A stretch of DNA of 12,268 bases, taken from Nitriliruptorales bacterium (lineage in GTDB: Bacteria > Actinomycetota > Nitriliruptoria > Euzebyales > Egibacteraceae). Of this stretch, positions 1-6,271 are shown one piece after another. Each line of letters opens with the position of its first letter. The stretch's first letter is position 1. Made by a program: the position numbers and the translations under genes. The notes under the pieces were generated by a model. It was not told the DNA's origin, did no database searches, and saw only the letters and a program-made list of their open reading frames with translations. Location of the stretch: NCBI GenBank assembly GCA_007126835.1, contig SLAO01000188.1, positions 1 through 12,268 on the forward strand, read 5' to 3'.

Positions 1-162
1 CAGTTCTTCGTCTGCCTCGCCGACGTGCCACTGCCCCCGGACTACACGGTCTTCGGGGTGGTGACCGACGGGATGGACGCGATGGACCGGATCGCTCAGA
101 TACCCGTTTCGGGGGAGAAGCCGCAGCAGGCGGTGTTCCTCGAATCTGTACAGGTCCGATAG
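1..162 (+). CDS. Peptidyl-prolyl cis-trans isomerase, cyclophilin type (C-terminal fragment)
   Basis: Only the last 53 residues are in the window; the gene begins upstream of base 1. The reading frame opens with QFFVCLAD and continues with YTVFGVVTDGMDAMDRIA. This is the typical C-terminal half of a cyclophilin, where SQFFI.LAD and YTVFG.V..GMDVVD.I are conserved and line the active-site groove. It ends in a short beta-strand tail (FLESVQVR) and a TAG stop. Cyclophilins catalyse cis-trans isomerisation of Xaa-Pro bonds during protein folding. Whether this one is cytoplasmic or exported cannot be judged, because the N-terminus is missing. A strong hairpin terminator lies about 70 bp downstream, so this is probably the last gene of its transcription unit. 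Family assignment is firm; substrate is unknown. Confidence 0.9.
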   Translation, partial: QFFVCLADVPLPPDYTVFGVVTDGMDAMDRIAQIPVSGEKPQQAVFLESVQVR

Positions 163-229
163 ATCAGGAAAGTCCGACTACCCTGCGCGCCGGGGTTGTG
201 CGAGACTAGAGGACAACCACGCACCGACG

Positions 230-268
230 CGCCCCTTCGTTTCCCCCGGCGAAGGGGCGTCGTCGTTT
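230..268 (+). terminator. Intrinsic-type terminator after the cyclophilin gene
   Basis: A perfect 10-bp stem pairs CGCCCCTTCG (230-239) with CGAAGGGGCG (250-259) around a 10-nt loop. It is followed by a short T-containing tail (tcgtcgttt). The tail is interrupted by C and G, as is common in high-GC actinobacteria. It lies 67 bp after the cyclophilin stop codon and is the most stable hairpin in this gap. Confidence 0.75.
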
Positions 269-278
269 CCGCCTATCT

Positions 279-337
279 GGCGCCCCCCGTCCGCCCCGGA
301 TTTGGTCGCGGGCGGGGTGGTGTGTCGCCGGGGCGCC
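279..337 (-). terminator. Nested inverted repeat, possible terminator of the 131-residue protein gene
   Basis: Outer arms GGCGCCCC (279-286) and GGGGCGCC (330-337) are perfect complements. Inside them, CCGCCC (291-296) pairs with GGGCGG (310-315). The structure lies 84-142 bp past the stop of the minus-strand gene ending at 421, and could stop transcription arriving from it. There is no U-tract on the minus-strand side, and such GC-rich palindromes arise easily by chance in this composition, so support is limited. Confidence 0.3.
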
Positions 338-420
338 CGGTGAGGGCGGTCTTTGCGACAAGCCACGCCGGCGTAGGCTGATGGCCGACAGTGTCGAGGT
401 GGAAGTCGACGCGCAGCCGG

Positions 421-816
421 TCAGTCGTCGTCAAGGCCCCGGTCGGGCTCCTCGTCCGTGGTCTCGAGCGGAGGGAGGTCTTCGAGGCCGATGGGGTTGG
501 AACGCTGGCCGCGCTCGAAGTCACGCATCCGCTTGGGATAGCCGACGATGCGCGCGTCGTAGACGGGGACGCCCTGAGCCTTGCAGATCTCGTGGGCCTG
601 CTTCTCGTCCTTGACCGGCCGCCGCATGTACTCGCCGTCGCCGGCGACGAGCACCAGGGTCATGGCATACACCGACGTCGGTGGCTCGACAAACGCCTCG
701 ACGCCCTGGCGGGAGCCGAGGAACTCCTTCAAGTCGTCGAGCGTCTTGCCCGAGGCGTGCACCTTGCCGGGTACATCATCGCGGTCGCGGCGACGGAAGC
801 GGTCAAAGAATCCCAC
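421..816 (-). CDS. Conserved-looking protein of unknown function, 131 residues
   Basis: I do not recognise a family or an enzymatic motif. The protein is 131 residues, soluble and without membrane segments. Its N-terminus is short and basic (GFFDRFRRRDRDD). A compact central part holds a hydrophobic strand (YAMTLVLVAGDGEY, about residues 50-63), a helix-like stretch (VKDEKQAHEICKAQG) and a second strand motif (VPVYDARIVGYPKRM, about 83-97). The tail is acidic and probably disordered (residues 113-131). GTG at 816 is chosen because TAGACT lies exactly 7 nt upstream, matching two other putative leaderless starts here. A longer in-frame reading would run through the 24-bp repeat array and into the epimerase gene, so it is rejected. 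It may be transcribed alone or with the epimerase gene 133 bp upstream. The single cysteine (about residue 78) has no obvious partner. Confidence 0.75.
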   Translation of the reverse strand: MGFFDRFRRRDRDDVPGKVHASGKTLDDLKEFLGSRQGVEAFVEPPTSVYAMTLVLVAGDGEYMRRPVKDEKQAHEICKAQGVPVYDARIVGYPKRMRDFERGQRSNPIGLEDLPPLETTDEEPDRGLDDD

Positions 817-823
817 GCAGCCA

Positions 824-829
824 AGTCTA
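824..829 (-). promoter_or_regulatory. Putative leaderless -10 element (TAGACT) of the 131-residue protein gene
   Basis: On the minus strand, TAGACT is followed by 7 nt and then the GTG at 816. This puts the expected transcription start at or next to the start codon. No Shine-Dalgarno-like sequence sits in the 7-nt gap. The -35 region (about 847-852) matches TTGACA poorly and abuts the tandem repeats starting at 853. Confidence 0.5.
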
Positions 830-852
830 GCGAGGTACCCCCCACCTGTTGG

Positions 853-924
853 GCTGAGACCCTCGTGAAAGACACAGCTGAGACCCTGATGAAAGACACA
901 GCTGAGACCCTCATGAAAGACACA
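853..924. repeat. Three tandem copies of a 24-bp repeat
   Basis: Copies lie at 853-876, 877-900 and 901-924. Each begins GCTGAGACCCT and ends GAAAGACACA. They differ only at two positions in the centre (tcg, gat and tca preceding tgaaa), so they are near-perfect head-to-tail repeats with no spacers. The array fills most of the 133-bp gap between the epimerase stop (950) and the start of the 131-residue protein gene (816), directly upstream of that gene's putative core promoter. The unit is AT-richer than its surroundings and has no long internal palindrome. Because 24 is a multiple of three the array is open in several frames, but no codon bias or initiation signal supports translation. Confidence 0.9.
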
Positions 925-949
925 GCGAGCGACTGGTGGCGGCTCGGTG

Positions 950-1381
950 TCAGGTGGCGGTGCTGCGTACCAGGGCGGGGTCCTCGACAAGCTCAACCAG
1001 CACGCCGAGGGCGCCCTTGGGGTGCAAGAACGCAACGGTGCAGCCGCGCGAACCTGGGCGCGGGTGCTCATCGACGACCCGGGCGCCCTTGGCCTGCAGG
1101 TCCGCCAGGGTGGTCCCGACGTCTTCGACGCCATACCCGACATGGTGGACACCTGGTCCCCCGTTGCGGGCGAGCCAACGGGCGACGGGCGAGTCATCGC
1201 GCGTGGGCTCGAGCAGCTGGATGAATGATTCGCCGACGGCGATCAGGGCTTCGCGGACGCCGTCGGCCTCCATCTCCTCGCGGTGGGCGACCTCAGCGCC
1301 GTACAAGCGCTCGTGGTAGGACACGGCTGCGTTTAAGTCCTCGACGGCGTAGCCGACGTGGTCGAGACGCTGCAGGATCAT
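950..1381 (-). CDS. mce: Methylmalonyl-CoA epimerase
   Basis: This 143-residue VOC-fold (glyoxalase/dioxygenase superfamily) protein should interconvert the 2R and 2S epimers of methylmalonyl-CoA, linking propionyl-CoA carboxylase to methylmalonyl-CoA mutase. Both halves of the fold are visible: LDHVGYAVEDL near the start and VHHVGYGVEDV at about 78-88. The expected metal ligands are present: His8, Gln55 (ESFIQLLEP), His80 and Glu130 (VLVELVE), matching the ligand set of the Propionibacterium enzyme. Length is normal for the family. ATG at 1381 is preceded by GAGGAG with good spacing, which fixes the start against longer in-frame options. It lies 79 bp downstream of the MFS exporter gene on the same strand. 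No mutase of confirmed methylmalonyl-CoA type is in the window; the mutase at 8767 appears to be of another specificity. Confidence 0.92.
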   Translation of the reverse strand: MILQRLDHVGYAVEDLNAAVSYHERLYGAEVAHREEMEADGVREALIAVGESFIQLLEPTRDDSPVARWLARNGGPGVHHVGYGVEDVGTTLADLQAKGARVVDEHPRPGSRGCTVAFLHPKGALGVLVELVEDPALVRSTAT

Positions 1382-1460
1382 GGCGGCCTCCTCGTGACGT
1401 GCGCGTGCGATCATCGCAGAGCCGGCGCGCGAACGGGCTGGGTGGCCGCAACAAACCGGT

Positions 1461-2774
1461 TCATGCTCCTTCGAGACCGTCCGATCGTGTGACCTCGTCG
1501 GGGACCTCTCGCAGCGGATCCTCGCCAGCGCTCCACAGGTCACGTGTCCACGCGAGCCAGATCACGCCGTACATGAGGGCCACTCCCACCAGCAGCCACG
1601 ACGTGGAGGCCAGCCCGATCAACTCGGCGATGCCTCCGGCGGCCAGCGAGGAGATCCCGACGGCACCGGTGGCGAGGCCGAAGTCGAGGCTCATCACGCG
1701 GCCCCTGATCGCGTCCGGGGTAGAGGCCTGCAGCCCGAAGGTGGACAGCACCCACTGCGCCCCGCCCCCGGCATGCGCGAGCACGACGCAGACCGCGGCC
1801 ACGGCCAGGGAGTCGGTCAAGGGCAAGAACAGGTAGGCGAGTCCATACGTCAGGATCGCGCCGCCGCAGACGAGCAAGAGGCGGCGACCGTCGTCGCGTG
1901 CGATGGCCCGGCCGACGATCGGCCCGATGAGCGCGCCGGCGCCACGGGCTCCGAGCAAGACCCCGATCGCGGCGTCGTCCCCACCGAAGCGGAGGATGGC
2001 AAACGCCGGGAGGAGCCCGACGATGCCGTTTGCCAGGCCGACGCCGGTCTTGGTGACCAGAAGAGCGCGGGTCAGCTTCCTGCGCCGAGCGAACTGCCCC
2101 AATTCGACGAGTTGGCTGCGCAGCACCTGTCCCGCGGTGCCGGTCGACATGGGTCCCAGGGGTCGCAGCGAGGTGCGGATCCGCAACACGAACCCTGCAG
2201 CGACCAGGAACGTCAAGGCGTTGAGCACGTAGCTGGCCTCGCGACCCAGCGTCGCGGCGGCCAGCCCACCAAGGGCGGCACCGACGAAAAGCATCGTGCC
2301 CCAGACCGCGCCGATGGCCGCTTGCGCCAGCGACAGGTCAGCGCGCGCGACGAGGCGGGGTACGACCGCAGCGGTCACCGGCTCGAAGAAGGCTGAGCAC
2401 AGCGCGATCAGCGCGACGCAGCCGATCGCCAGCCACGGGGCCTCGAGGAAGGTGGCCACGAGCAGGCCGAGGGCGGGCAAGGCCGCGGCACACGACACGC
2501 CGACCATCAGCCGCCGGCGGTCCACCCTGTCGGCGACCACCCCGGCGACGGGCGCGACGAGGAACACCGGAAGCACCTGCGCCGCGAACACTACGGCAGC
2601 CAGGCCTCCCGACCCGGTCTGCTGGGTGACGAAACCGGACGCGGCCACGAACCCGAACCAGTTGCCGAGGAACGACACCACGGTCGCGCCGAACAGGCGG
2701 CGGTAGTCGGCGTTGCGCCGCAGCAGCCCTGGCAGGCCAGCGAGCCCGAGCGTGCGACCGGTGGGCGTGCTCAC
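1461..2774 (-). CDS. MFS transporter, drug-exporter-like
   Basis: This 437-residue inner-membrane protein contains about 12 hydrophobic segments in two halves, as expected for the major facilitator superfamily. The N-terminal NADYRRLFGATVVSFLGNWF is the usual entry to helix 1 in the exporter group that includes EntS and macrolide-efflux proteins. The loop after helix 2 carries motif A (GVVADRVDRRRLMVG, about 78-92). A degenerate second copy sits in the C-terminal half (GPIVGRAIARDDGRRLL). It is likely a proton-driven exporter; substrate cannot be predicted. The GTG start at 2774 has only a weak ribosome-binding site and lies 25 bp after the peptidase stop, so translation probably depends on readthrough of a shared transcript. 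The C-terminus is short, hydrophilic and acidic. Confidence 0.88.
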   Translation of the reverse strand: MSTPTGRTLGLAGLPGLLRRNADYRRLFGATVVSFLGNWFGFVAASGFVTQQTGSGGLAAVVFAAQVLPVFLVAPVAGVVADRVDRRRLMVGVSCAAALPALGLLVATFLEAPWLAIGCVALIALCSAFFEPVTAAVVPRLVARADLSLAQAAIGAVWGTMLFVGAALGGLAAATLGREASYVLNALTFLVAAGFVLRIRTSLRPLGPMSTGTAGQVLRSQLVELGQFARRRKLTRALLVTKTGVGLANGIVGLLPAFAILRFGGDDAAIGVLLGARGAGALIGPIVGRAIARDDGRRLLLVCGGAILTYGLAYLFLPLTDSLAVAAVCVVLAHAGGGAQWVLSTFGLQASTPDAIRGRVMSLDFGLATGAVGISSLAAGGIAELIGLASTSWLLVGVALMYGVIWLAWTRDLWSAGEDPLREVPDEVTRSDGLEGA

Positions 2775-2799
2775 GACCGCCCGGCGAAGGTGGTGGGGA

Positions 2800-4830
2800 T
2801 CACAGCAGCTCGGGACGCTGCCCGGGCGCGCCGCGCACGTGGTGGTCTAAGAACGCCAGCACCGCCTCGTACCACACCTTGGCGTGCCCGGGGGTCAAGA
2901 CCCAGTGGTTCTCGTCGGGCAGGTGCAGGTAGGACGCCTCCACCCCGTGTCGGGCCAGGTCGGTCCACAGCGCGATCCCCTCGCCGACGGGGACGCGAAA
3001 GTCCCGCTCCCCATGGATGACGAGCATCGGGGTGGTGATCTGGTCCACGAAGCGGTGCGGGGACCACTCGCGGTAGCGCTCCGGCTGCAAGTAGCGGTCT
3101 CCGAACTCGTTCTCCCACCAGGGCCCAAGGTCGGTGACCCCGTGGAACGCCTCCAGATTCCACAGGCTGGCATGCGTGACGATCGCGTCGAACCGGTCGG
3201 TGTGCCCAGCCACCCAGTTGGCCATGTAGCCACCGAACGAGCCGCCCATCGCCGCGGTCCGGCCCTCGTCGACGTCGGGTCGGGCGACCACCGCGTCGAC
3301 CAGCGCCATCAGGTCGGTGTAGGGCCGGTCCCCCCAGCGCCCCCAGCCTCGCTGGACGAAGTCCCAGCCGTATCCGGTCGACAGGGCCGGGTCCGGCAGG
3401 AGCACGGCCCATCCCTGGGCCGCGAGCACGTGCGGGGACCAGCGCCAGTGCCACCCCGCCCAGGTGCTCAGCGGCCCGCCGTGGATGAAGACCACCAGCG
3501 GGGGCGGATCCTGATCCGAGCGATGGTCAGGCGGGAGCACGAGCCACCCGGGCACGCGGACCCCGTCGTCCGCCGTCGTCTCGACGCGCTCGACTCGGCC
3601 CGGCGGGTCGAGGTCGTCACCGGGCGTGGGGATCGCTCGGGGCTGCTGGTCAGCCGCGTGGGCGGATAGGGCCACCGCTCGTGGCGGAACGTCGACGTCG
3701 GAGTGCAACGCGTACACGGTGGTGCCGTCGGGGCTCGGCCGCAGGCTGTTGAACGCCCCCTCGGCGGCGAGCCGGGTGATCGACCCGTCGCTGACAGCGA
3801 CACGGAAGGGCAGGGTCCTGCCGTCGTCGTCGGCGGTAAACAGCACTGCGTCGCCGTCGGGAGACCACACCGGTGCCTGCGGCCAGCGGTCGAACCCGGT
3901 CAGCATGTCGCGGGCCTGCCCGGTGGCGAGGTCGATGACCACCAGGGTGTGGTCGGGGGCTTGCTCGGGCGTGCCGTGGGGTGCGCGCACGGCGGCAACC
4001 TTGCTGCCGTCGGGGGACACCGTCGGGCTGGAGAACCGGATCCGGGCCTCGGAGGTGAGCACTCGCTCGGCCTCCGCCGACCCCTCGGCCGCCAGGTCGA
4101 ACACGACCAGCTCGCTGACGCGGTCGCGGGGGTCGGGCGTGTTGACCCACCGGGTCGTCACCAAGCGAGCGCCGTCGGGTGACAACGCGGGCGCGGTGAG
4201 CTCGAGCCGTCCGTCCTCAGCCAGGGCCGTGGCAACCCACTGCGGGGTCGCGGCTGCGGCATCCCCGCCAAACAGCGCCGCCTTGCGTGGACCGAGCCAA
4301 CGGTCCCAGAAACGCACCGGGTAGCTCTCGAAGAGCTGGGCGGTGACCTTGCGGTCCTTGCGCGCCTGCTCCTGTTCGCGGTCTTGCTCCCAATCCTGGG
4401 CTCCGGGGTGCATCGCCGTGGTCAGAGCCACCCGGGTGTCCCGCTCAGCCGTGGTGACGCCGGTGACCCCTCCAGGAGGGGCCGCGAGCAAGCGGGCCTC
4501 CCCTGATGACGCCGGCAACGCCCACAGCGCCGGCGTCTCGTCATCGTCGTCGTCGCTGGAGGCGTCGGGGTCAGGCCGCGGCGACATGAACAGCAATGTG
4601 CCGTCAGGCAGGAAGCGGGGGCTCGCCTCGCCCTTGGCGGAGCGGGTCAGCTGGCGTGGCTGCCGGCTGGCGGTGGGGTCTAGCTCCCATAGGGCCGTCC
4701 GGTAGCGATGACCGTCCGGGTCGGGGGTGGCGACGCCAACCACCAGGCGGGTCCCGTCCGGCGAGACGACCAGGTCCGCCACGCGGGGGGCGGCGATGAA
4801 GGACGCGAGGGAGAATTCGTGGTTGCTCAT
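2800..4830 (-). CDS. S9-family prolyl oligopeptidase-like peptidase (acylaminoacyl-peptidase type)
   Basis: This is a 676-residue serine peptidase with the two-domain layout of family S9C. The N-terminal beta-propeller (about 10-400) carries repeated SPDG/LPDG blade motifs near residues 23, 75, 217, 272, 323 and 366. The C-terminal alpha/beta-hydrolase domain (about 425-676) holds HGGP (450-453, oxyanion region), nucleophile Ser531 in GGSFGGY, Asp610 in ERDFRVP and His642 in DENHW. Such enzymes cleave short peptides, often N-terminally blocked or after proline; the propeller filters substrates by size. There is no signal peptide, so it is probably cytoplasmic. ATG at 4830 is preferred over an in-frame GTG 9 nt upstream because TAGGGT lies exactly 7 nt before it. 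An acidic run (SSDDDDDE, about 91-98) probably forms a surface loop between blades. The MFS exporter follows 25 bp downstream, suggesting a two-gene unit. Confidence 0.92.
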   Translation of the reverse strand: MSNHEFSLASFIAAPRVADLVVSPDGTRLVVGVATPDPDGHRYRTALWELDPTASRQPRQLTRSAKGEASPRFLPDGTLLFMSPRPDPDASSDDDDDETPALWALPASSGEARLLAAPPGGVTGVTTAERDTRVALTTAMHPGAQDWEQDREQEQARKDRKVTAQLFESYPVRFWDRWLGPRKAALFGGDAAAATPQWVATALAEDGRLELTAPALSPDGARLVTTRWVNTPDPRDRVSELVVFDLAAEGSAEAERVLTSEARIRFSSPTVSPDGSKVAAVRAPHGTPEQAPDHTLVVIDLATGQARDMLTGFDRWPQAPVWSPDGDAVLFTADDDGRTLPFRVAVSDGSITRLAAEGAFNSLRPSPDGTTVYALHSDVDVPPRAVALSAHAADQQPRAIPTPGDDLDPPGRVERVETTADDGVRVPGWLVLPPDHRSDQDPPPLVVFIHGGPLSTWAGWHWRWSPHVLAAQGWAVLLPDPALSTGYGWDFVQRGWGRWGDRPYTDLMALVDAVVARPDVDEGRTAAMGGSFGGYMANWVAGHTDRFDAIVTHASLWNLEAFHGVTDLGPWWENEFGDRYLQPERYREWSPHRFVDQITTPMLVIHGERDFRVPVGEGIALWTDLARHGVEASYLHLPDENHWVLTPGHAKVWYEAVLAFLDHHVRGAPGQRPELL

Positions 4831-4837
4831 CCCGGGC

Positions 4838-4843
4838 ACCCTA
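4838..4843 (-). promoter_or_regulatory. Putative leaderless -10 element (TAGGGT) of the peptidase gene
   Basis: On the minus strand, TAGGGT is followed by GCCCGGG (7 nt) and then ATG at 4830. The expected transcription start is at or beside the A of the start codon. The hexamer directly abuts the first 37-bp repeat, so any -35 contact would lie inside the repeat array. Confidence 0.5.
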
Positions 4844-4844
4844 A

Positions 4845-4952
4845 TGAGGCCGCTACCGCTGCGCTACTTCCAGCGGCGTGGTGAGGCCGCTACCGCTGCG
4901 CTACTTCCAGCGGCGTGGTGAGGCCGCTACCGCTGCACTACTTCCAGCGGCG
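4845..4952. repeat. Three tandem copies of a 37-bp hairpin-forming repeat
   Basis: Units start at 4845, 4882 and 4919 with a constant 37-bp period and no spacers. Each begins TGAGGCCGCTACCGCTG. Copies 1 and 2 are identical; copy 3 has one internal substitution (g to a) and diverges in its last 3-4 bases. Each unit contains a perfect 6-bp stem, CCGCTG and CAGCGG, separated by 9 nt; in copy 1 these are 4856-4861 and 4871-4876. An alternative stem, GCCGCT with AGCGGC, overlaps it. The array occupies the divergent promoter region between the peptidase and thiolase genes. It could be a REP-like intergenic element, a set of operators or a pair of back-to-back terminators; no function is assigned. 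Confidence 0.92.
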
Positions 4953-5006
4953 GTGTGGCCCGCGCGTGCAGGTGTGCGAGGCTGGTGCTGGCAGAGGAGG
5001 AGCATG

Positions 5007-6188
5007 ATGCAAGAAGCGGTCATCGTCGGCTACGCGCGCACACCGACCGGGCGGTTCGCCGGAGGCCTCGCCGGGCTTTCGGCCATGGAGCTGGGTGGTC
5101 GGGCGATCACCGCGGCTTTGGACCGCGCAGGGGCGACGCCCGACGCTGTGGACCAAGTGACGATGGGCCACGTCCTCCAGGCCGGGCAGGGGCAGATCAC
5201 CGCTCGGCAGGCCGCCGCCTCCGCCGGCATCGGCATGGAGGTGCCGGCGCTGACCGTCAACAAGGTGTGCCTGTCGGGCATGGCCGCGGTCGCACTGGCC
5301 GATCAGGCGATCAAGCTCGGTGAGGCCGGTCTCGTCGTCGCTGGCGGCATGGAGTCCATGTCGAACGCGCCGTACCTGCTGCCCAAAGCCCGTCACGGCT
5401 ACCGCATGGGTGACGGCACCCTGGTCGATTCGATGATCCGCGACGGCCTGTGGTGCGCCTTCGATGATGAGCACATGGGCGGGGGAAGCGATCGGGTCAA
5501 CGCGCTCCACGGTATCGAGCGGGCACGGCAGGACGCCTGGGCGGCGCGCTCGCACGAGCGGGCTGCCACGGCCTGGAAGGAGGGCCGCCTTGCTGGTCAG
5601 GTGATCGACGTCGAGGTCCCCCAGCGCAAGGGCGACCCGCTGGTCGTCGACAGCGACGAGGGCGTGCGCCCCGACACCACACCGGAGTCACTGGCTGGCC
5701 TCAAGCCCGCCTTCACCCCCGACGGGACGATCACCGCAGGCAATGCCAGCCAGGTTTCCGACGGTGCGGCCGCGCTCGTGCTAGCCAGCACCGGCCGCGC
5801 CCGCGAGCTCGGGTTGACCCCCCTGGGTCGTGTCCGTGCGTACGGACAGGTGGCCGGCCCGGACCCGTCGCTGCATCACCAACCGGCCGGCGCGGTGCGT
5901 GCCGCGGCGGCCAAGCTCGACGCGGACCCCTCCGGGTTCGATGTGTATGAGATCAACGAGGCCTTCGCCGCGGTCGCGATCCACGCGACCGACCTGCTGA
6001 ACGTGGACGAGTCGCGCGTCAACGTCGACGGCGGTGCGGTGGCCATCGGGCACCCCATCGGCGCCACCGGGGCGCGCATCACCCTTGCGGTGCTCGACCA
6101 GCTGCGTCGGCGCGGTGGCGGCCGAGGCGCCGCAGCGCTGTGCGGGGGAGGCGGGCAGGGCGACGCGCTCATCATCGAGACCGCCTAA
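5007..6188 (+). CDS. Acetyl-CoA acetyltransferase (thiolase)
   Basis: This 393-residue thiolase catalyses reversible Claisen condensation of two acyl-CoA units or the thiolytic step of beta-oxidation. The full catalytic set is visible: nucleophile Cys88 in VNKVCLSGM, the NEAFA motif at 317-321, His349 in GHPIGATGAR and the second active-site Cys379 in LCGGGGQGDA. Length and ends (EAVIVGYARTPTGRF at the N-terminus) are typical of biosynthetic or degradative acetoacetyl-CoA thiolases. The loop that usually reads MG(I/M)TAEN is MGGGSDR here (157-163), which may alter acyl-chain preference. Two adjacent ATGs (5004, 5007) follow AGGAGG at 4995-5000; the second gives the better 6-nt spacing. A longer in-frame start at 4878 lies within the 37-bp repeats and is unlikely. 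It is the first gene of a plus-strand run, with the beta-glucosidase 83 bp downstream. Confidence 0.93.
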   Translation: MQEAVIVGYARTPTGRFAGGLAGLSAMELGGRAITAALDRAGATPDAVDQVTMGHVLQAGQGQITARQAAASAGIGMEVPALTVNKVCLSGMAAVALADQAIKLGEAGLVVAGGMESMSNAPYLLPKARHGYRMGDGTLVDSMIRDGLWCAFDDEHMGGGSDRVNALHGIERARQDAWAARSHERAATAWKEGRLAGQVIDVEVPQRKGDPLVVDSDEGVRPDTTPESLAGLKPAFTPDGTITAGNASQVSDGAAALVLASTGRARELGLTPLGRVRAYGQVAGPDPSLHHQPAGAVRAAAAKLDADPSGFDVYEINEAFAAVAIHATDLLNVDESRVNVDGGAVAIGHPIGATGARITLAVLDQLRRRGGGRGAAALCGGGGQGDALIIETA

Positions 6189-6194
6189 CGTCAT

Positions 6195-6247
6195 CACGTT
6201 CGCGCCGCTTGCGGGCACACCGAGCGGTCCACGTTCGCGCCGCTTGC
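6195..6247. repeat. Pair of 18-bp direct repeats, 35-bp period
   Basis: The 18-mer CACGTTCGCGCCGCTTGC occurs at 6195-6212 and again, identical, at 6230-6247, in the gap between the thiolase stop and the beta-glucosidase start. CCGCT inside copy 1 can pair with AGCGG at 6223-6227, giving a weak 5-bp hairpin between the copies. The second copy ends 13 bp before the Shine-Dalgarno sequence of the beta-glucosidase gene. It could be an operator pair for that gene or a degenerate intergenic repeat; the sequence does not decide. Confidence 0.75.
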
Positions 6248-6271
6248 TCGCCGCATCGACAGGAGGGCGTC

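Noticed and set aside
853..924. 24-bp repeats as an encoded octapeptide repeat protein
   Set aside because: They are open in several frames only because the unit is a multiple of three. No start with a ribosome-binding site leads into them, and flanking sequence in those frames is not coding-like.
4845..4952. 37-bp array as a CRISPR
   Set aside because: The units are contiguous with no unique spacers, and there are no cas genes in the window.
4878..5006. Longer thiolase starting at GTG 4878
   Set aside because: This would translate the hairpin repeats and add about 43 unrelated residues before the normal thiolase N-terminus. The AGGAGG at 4995-5000 supports the start at 5007.
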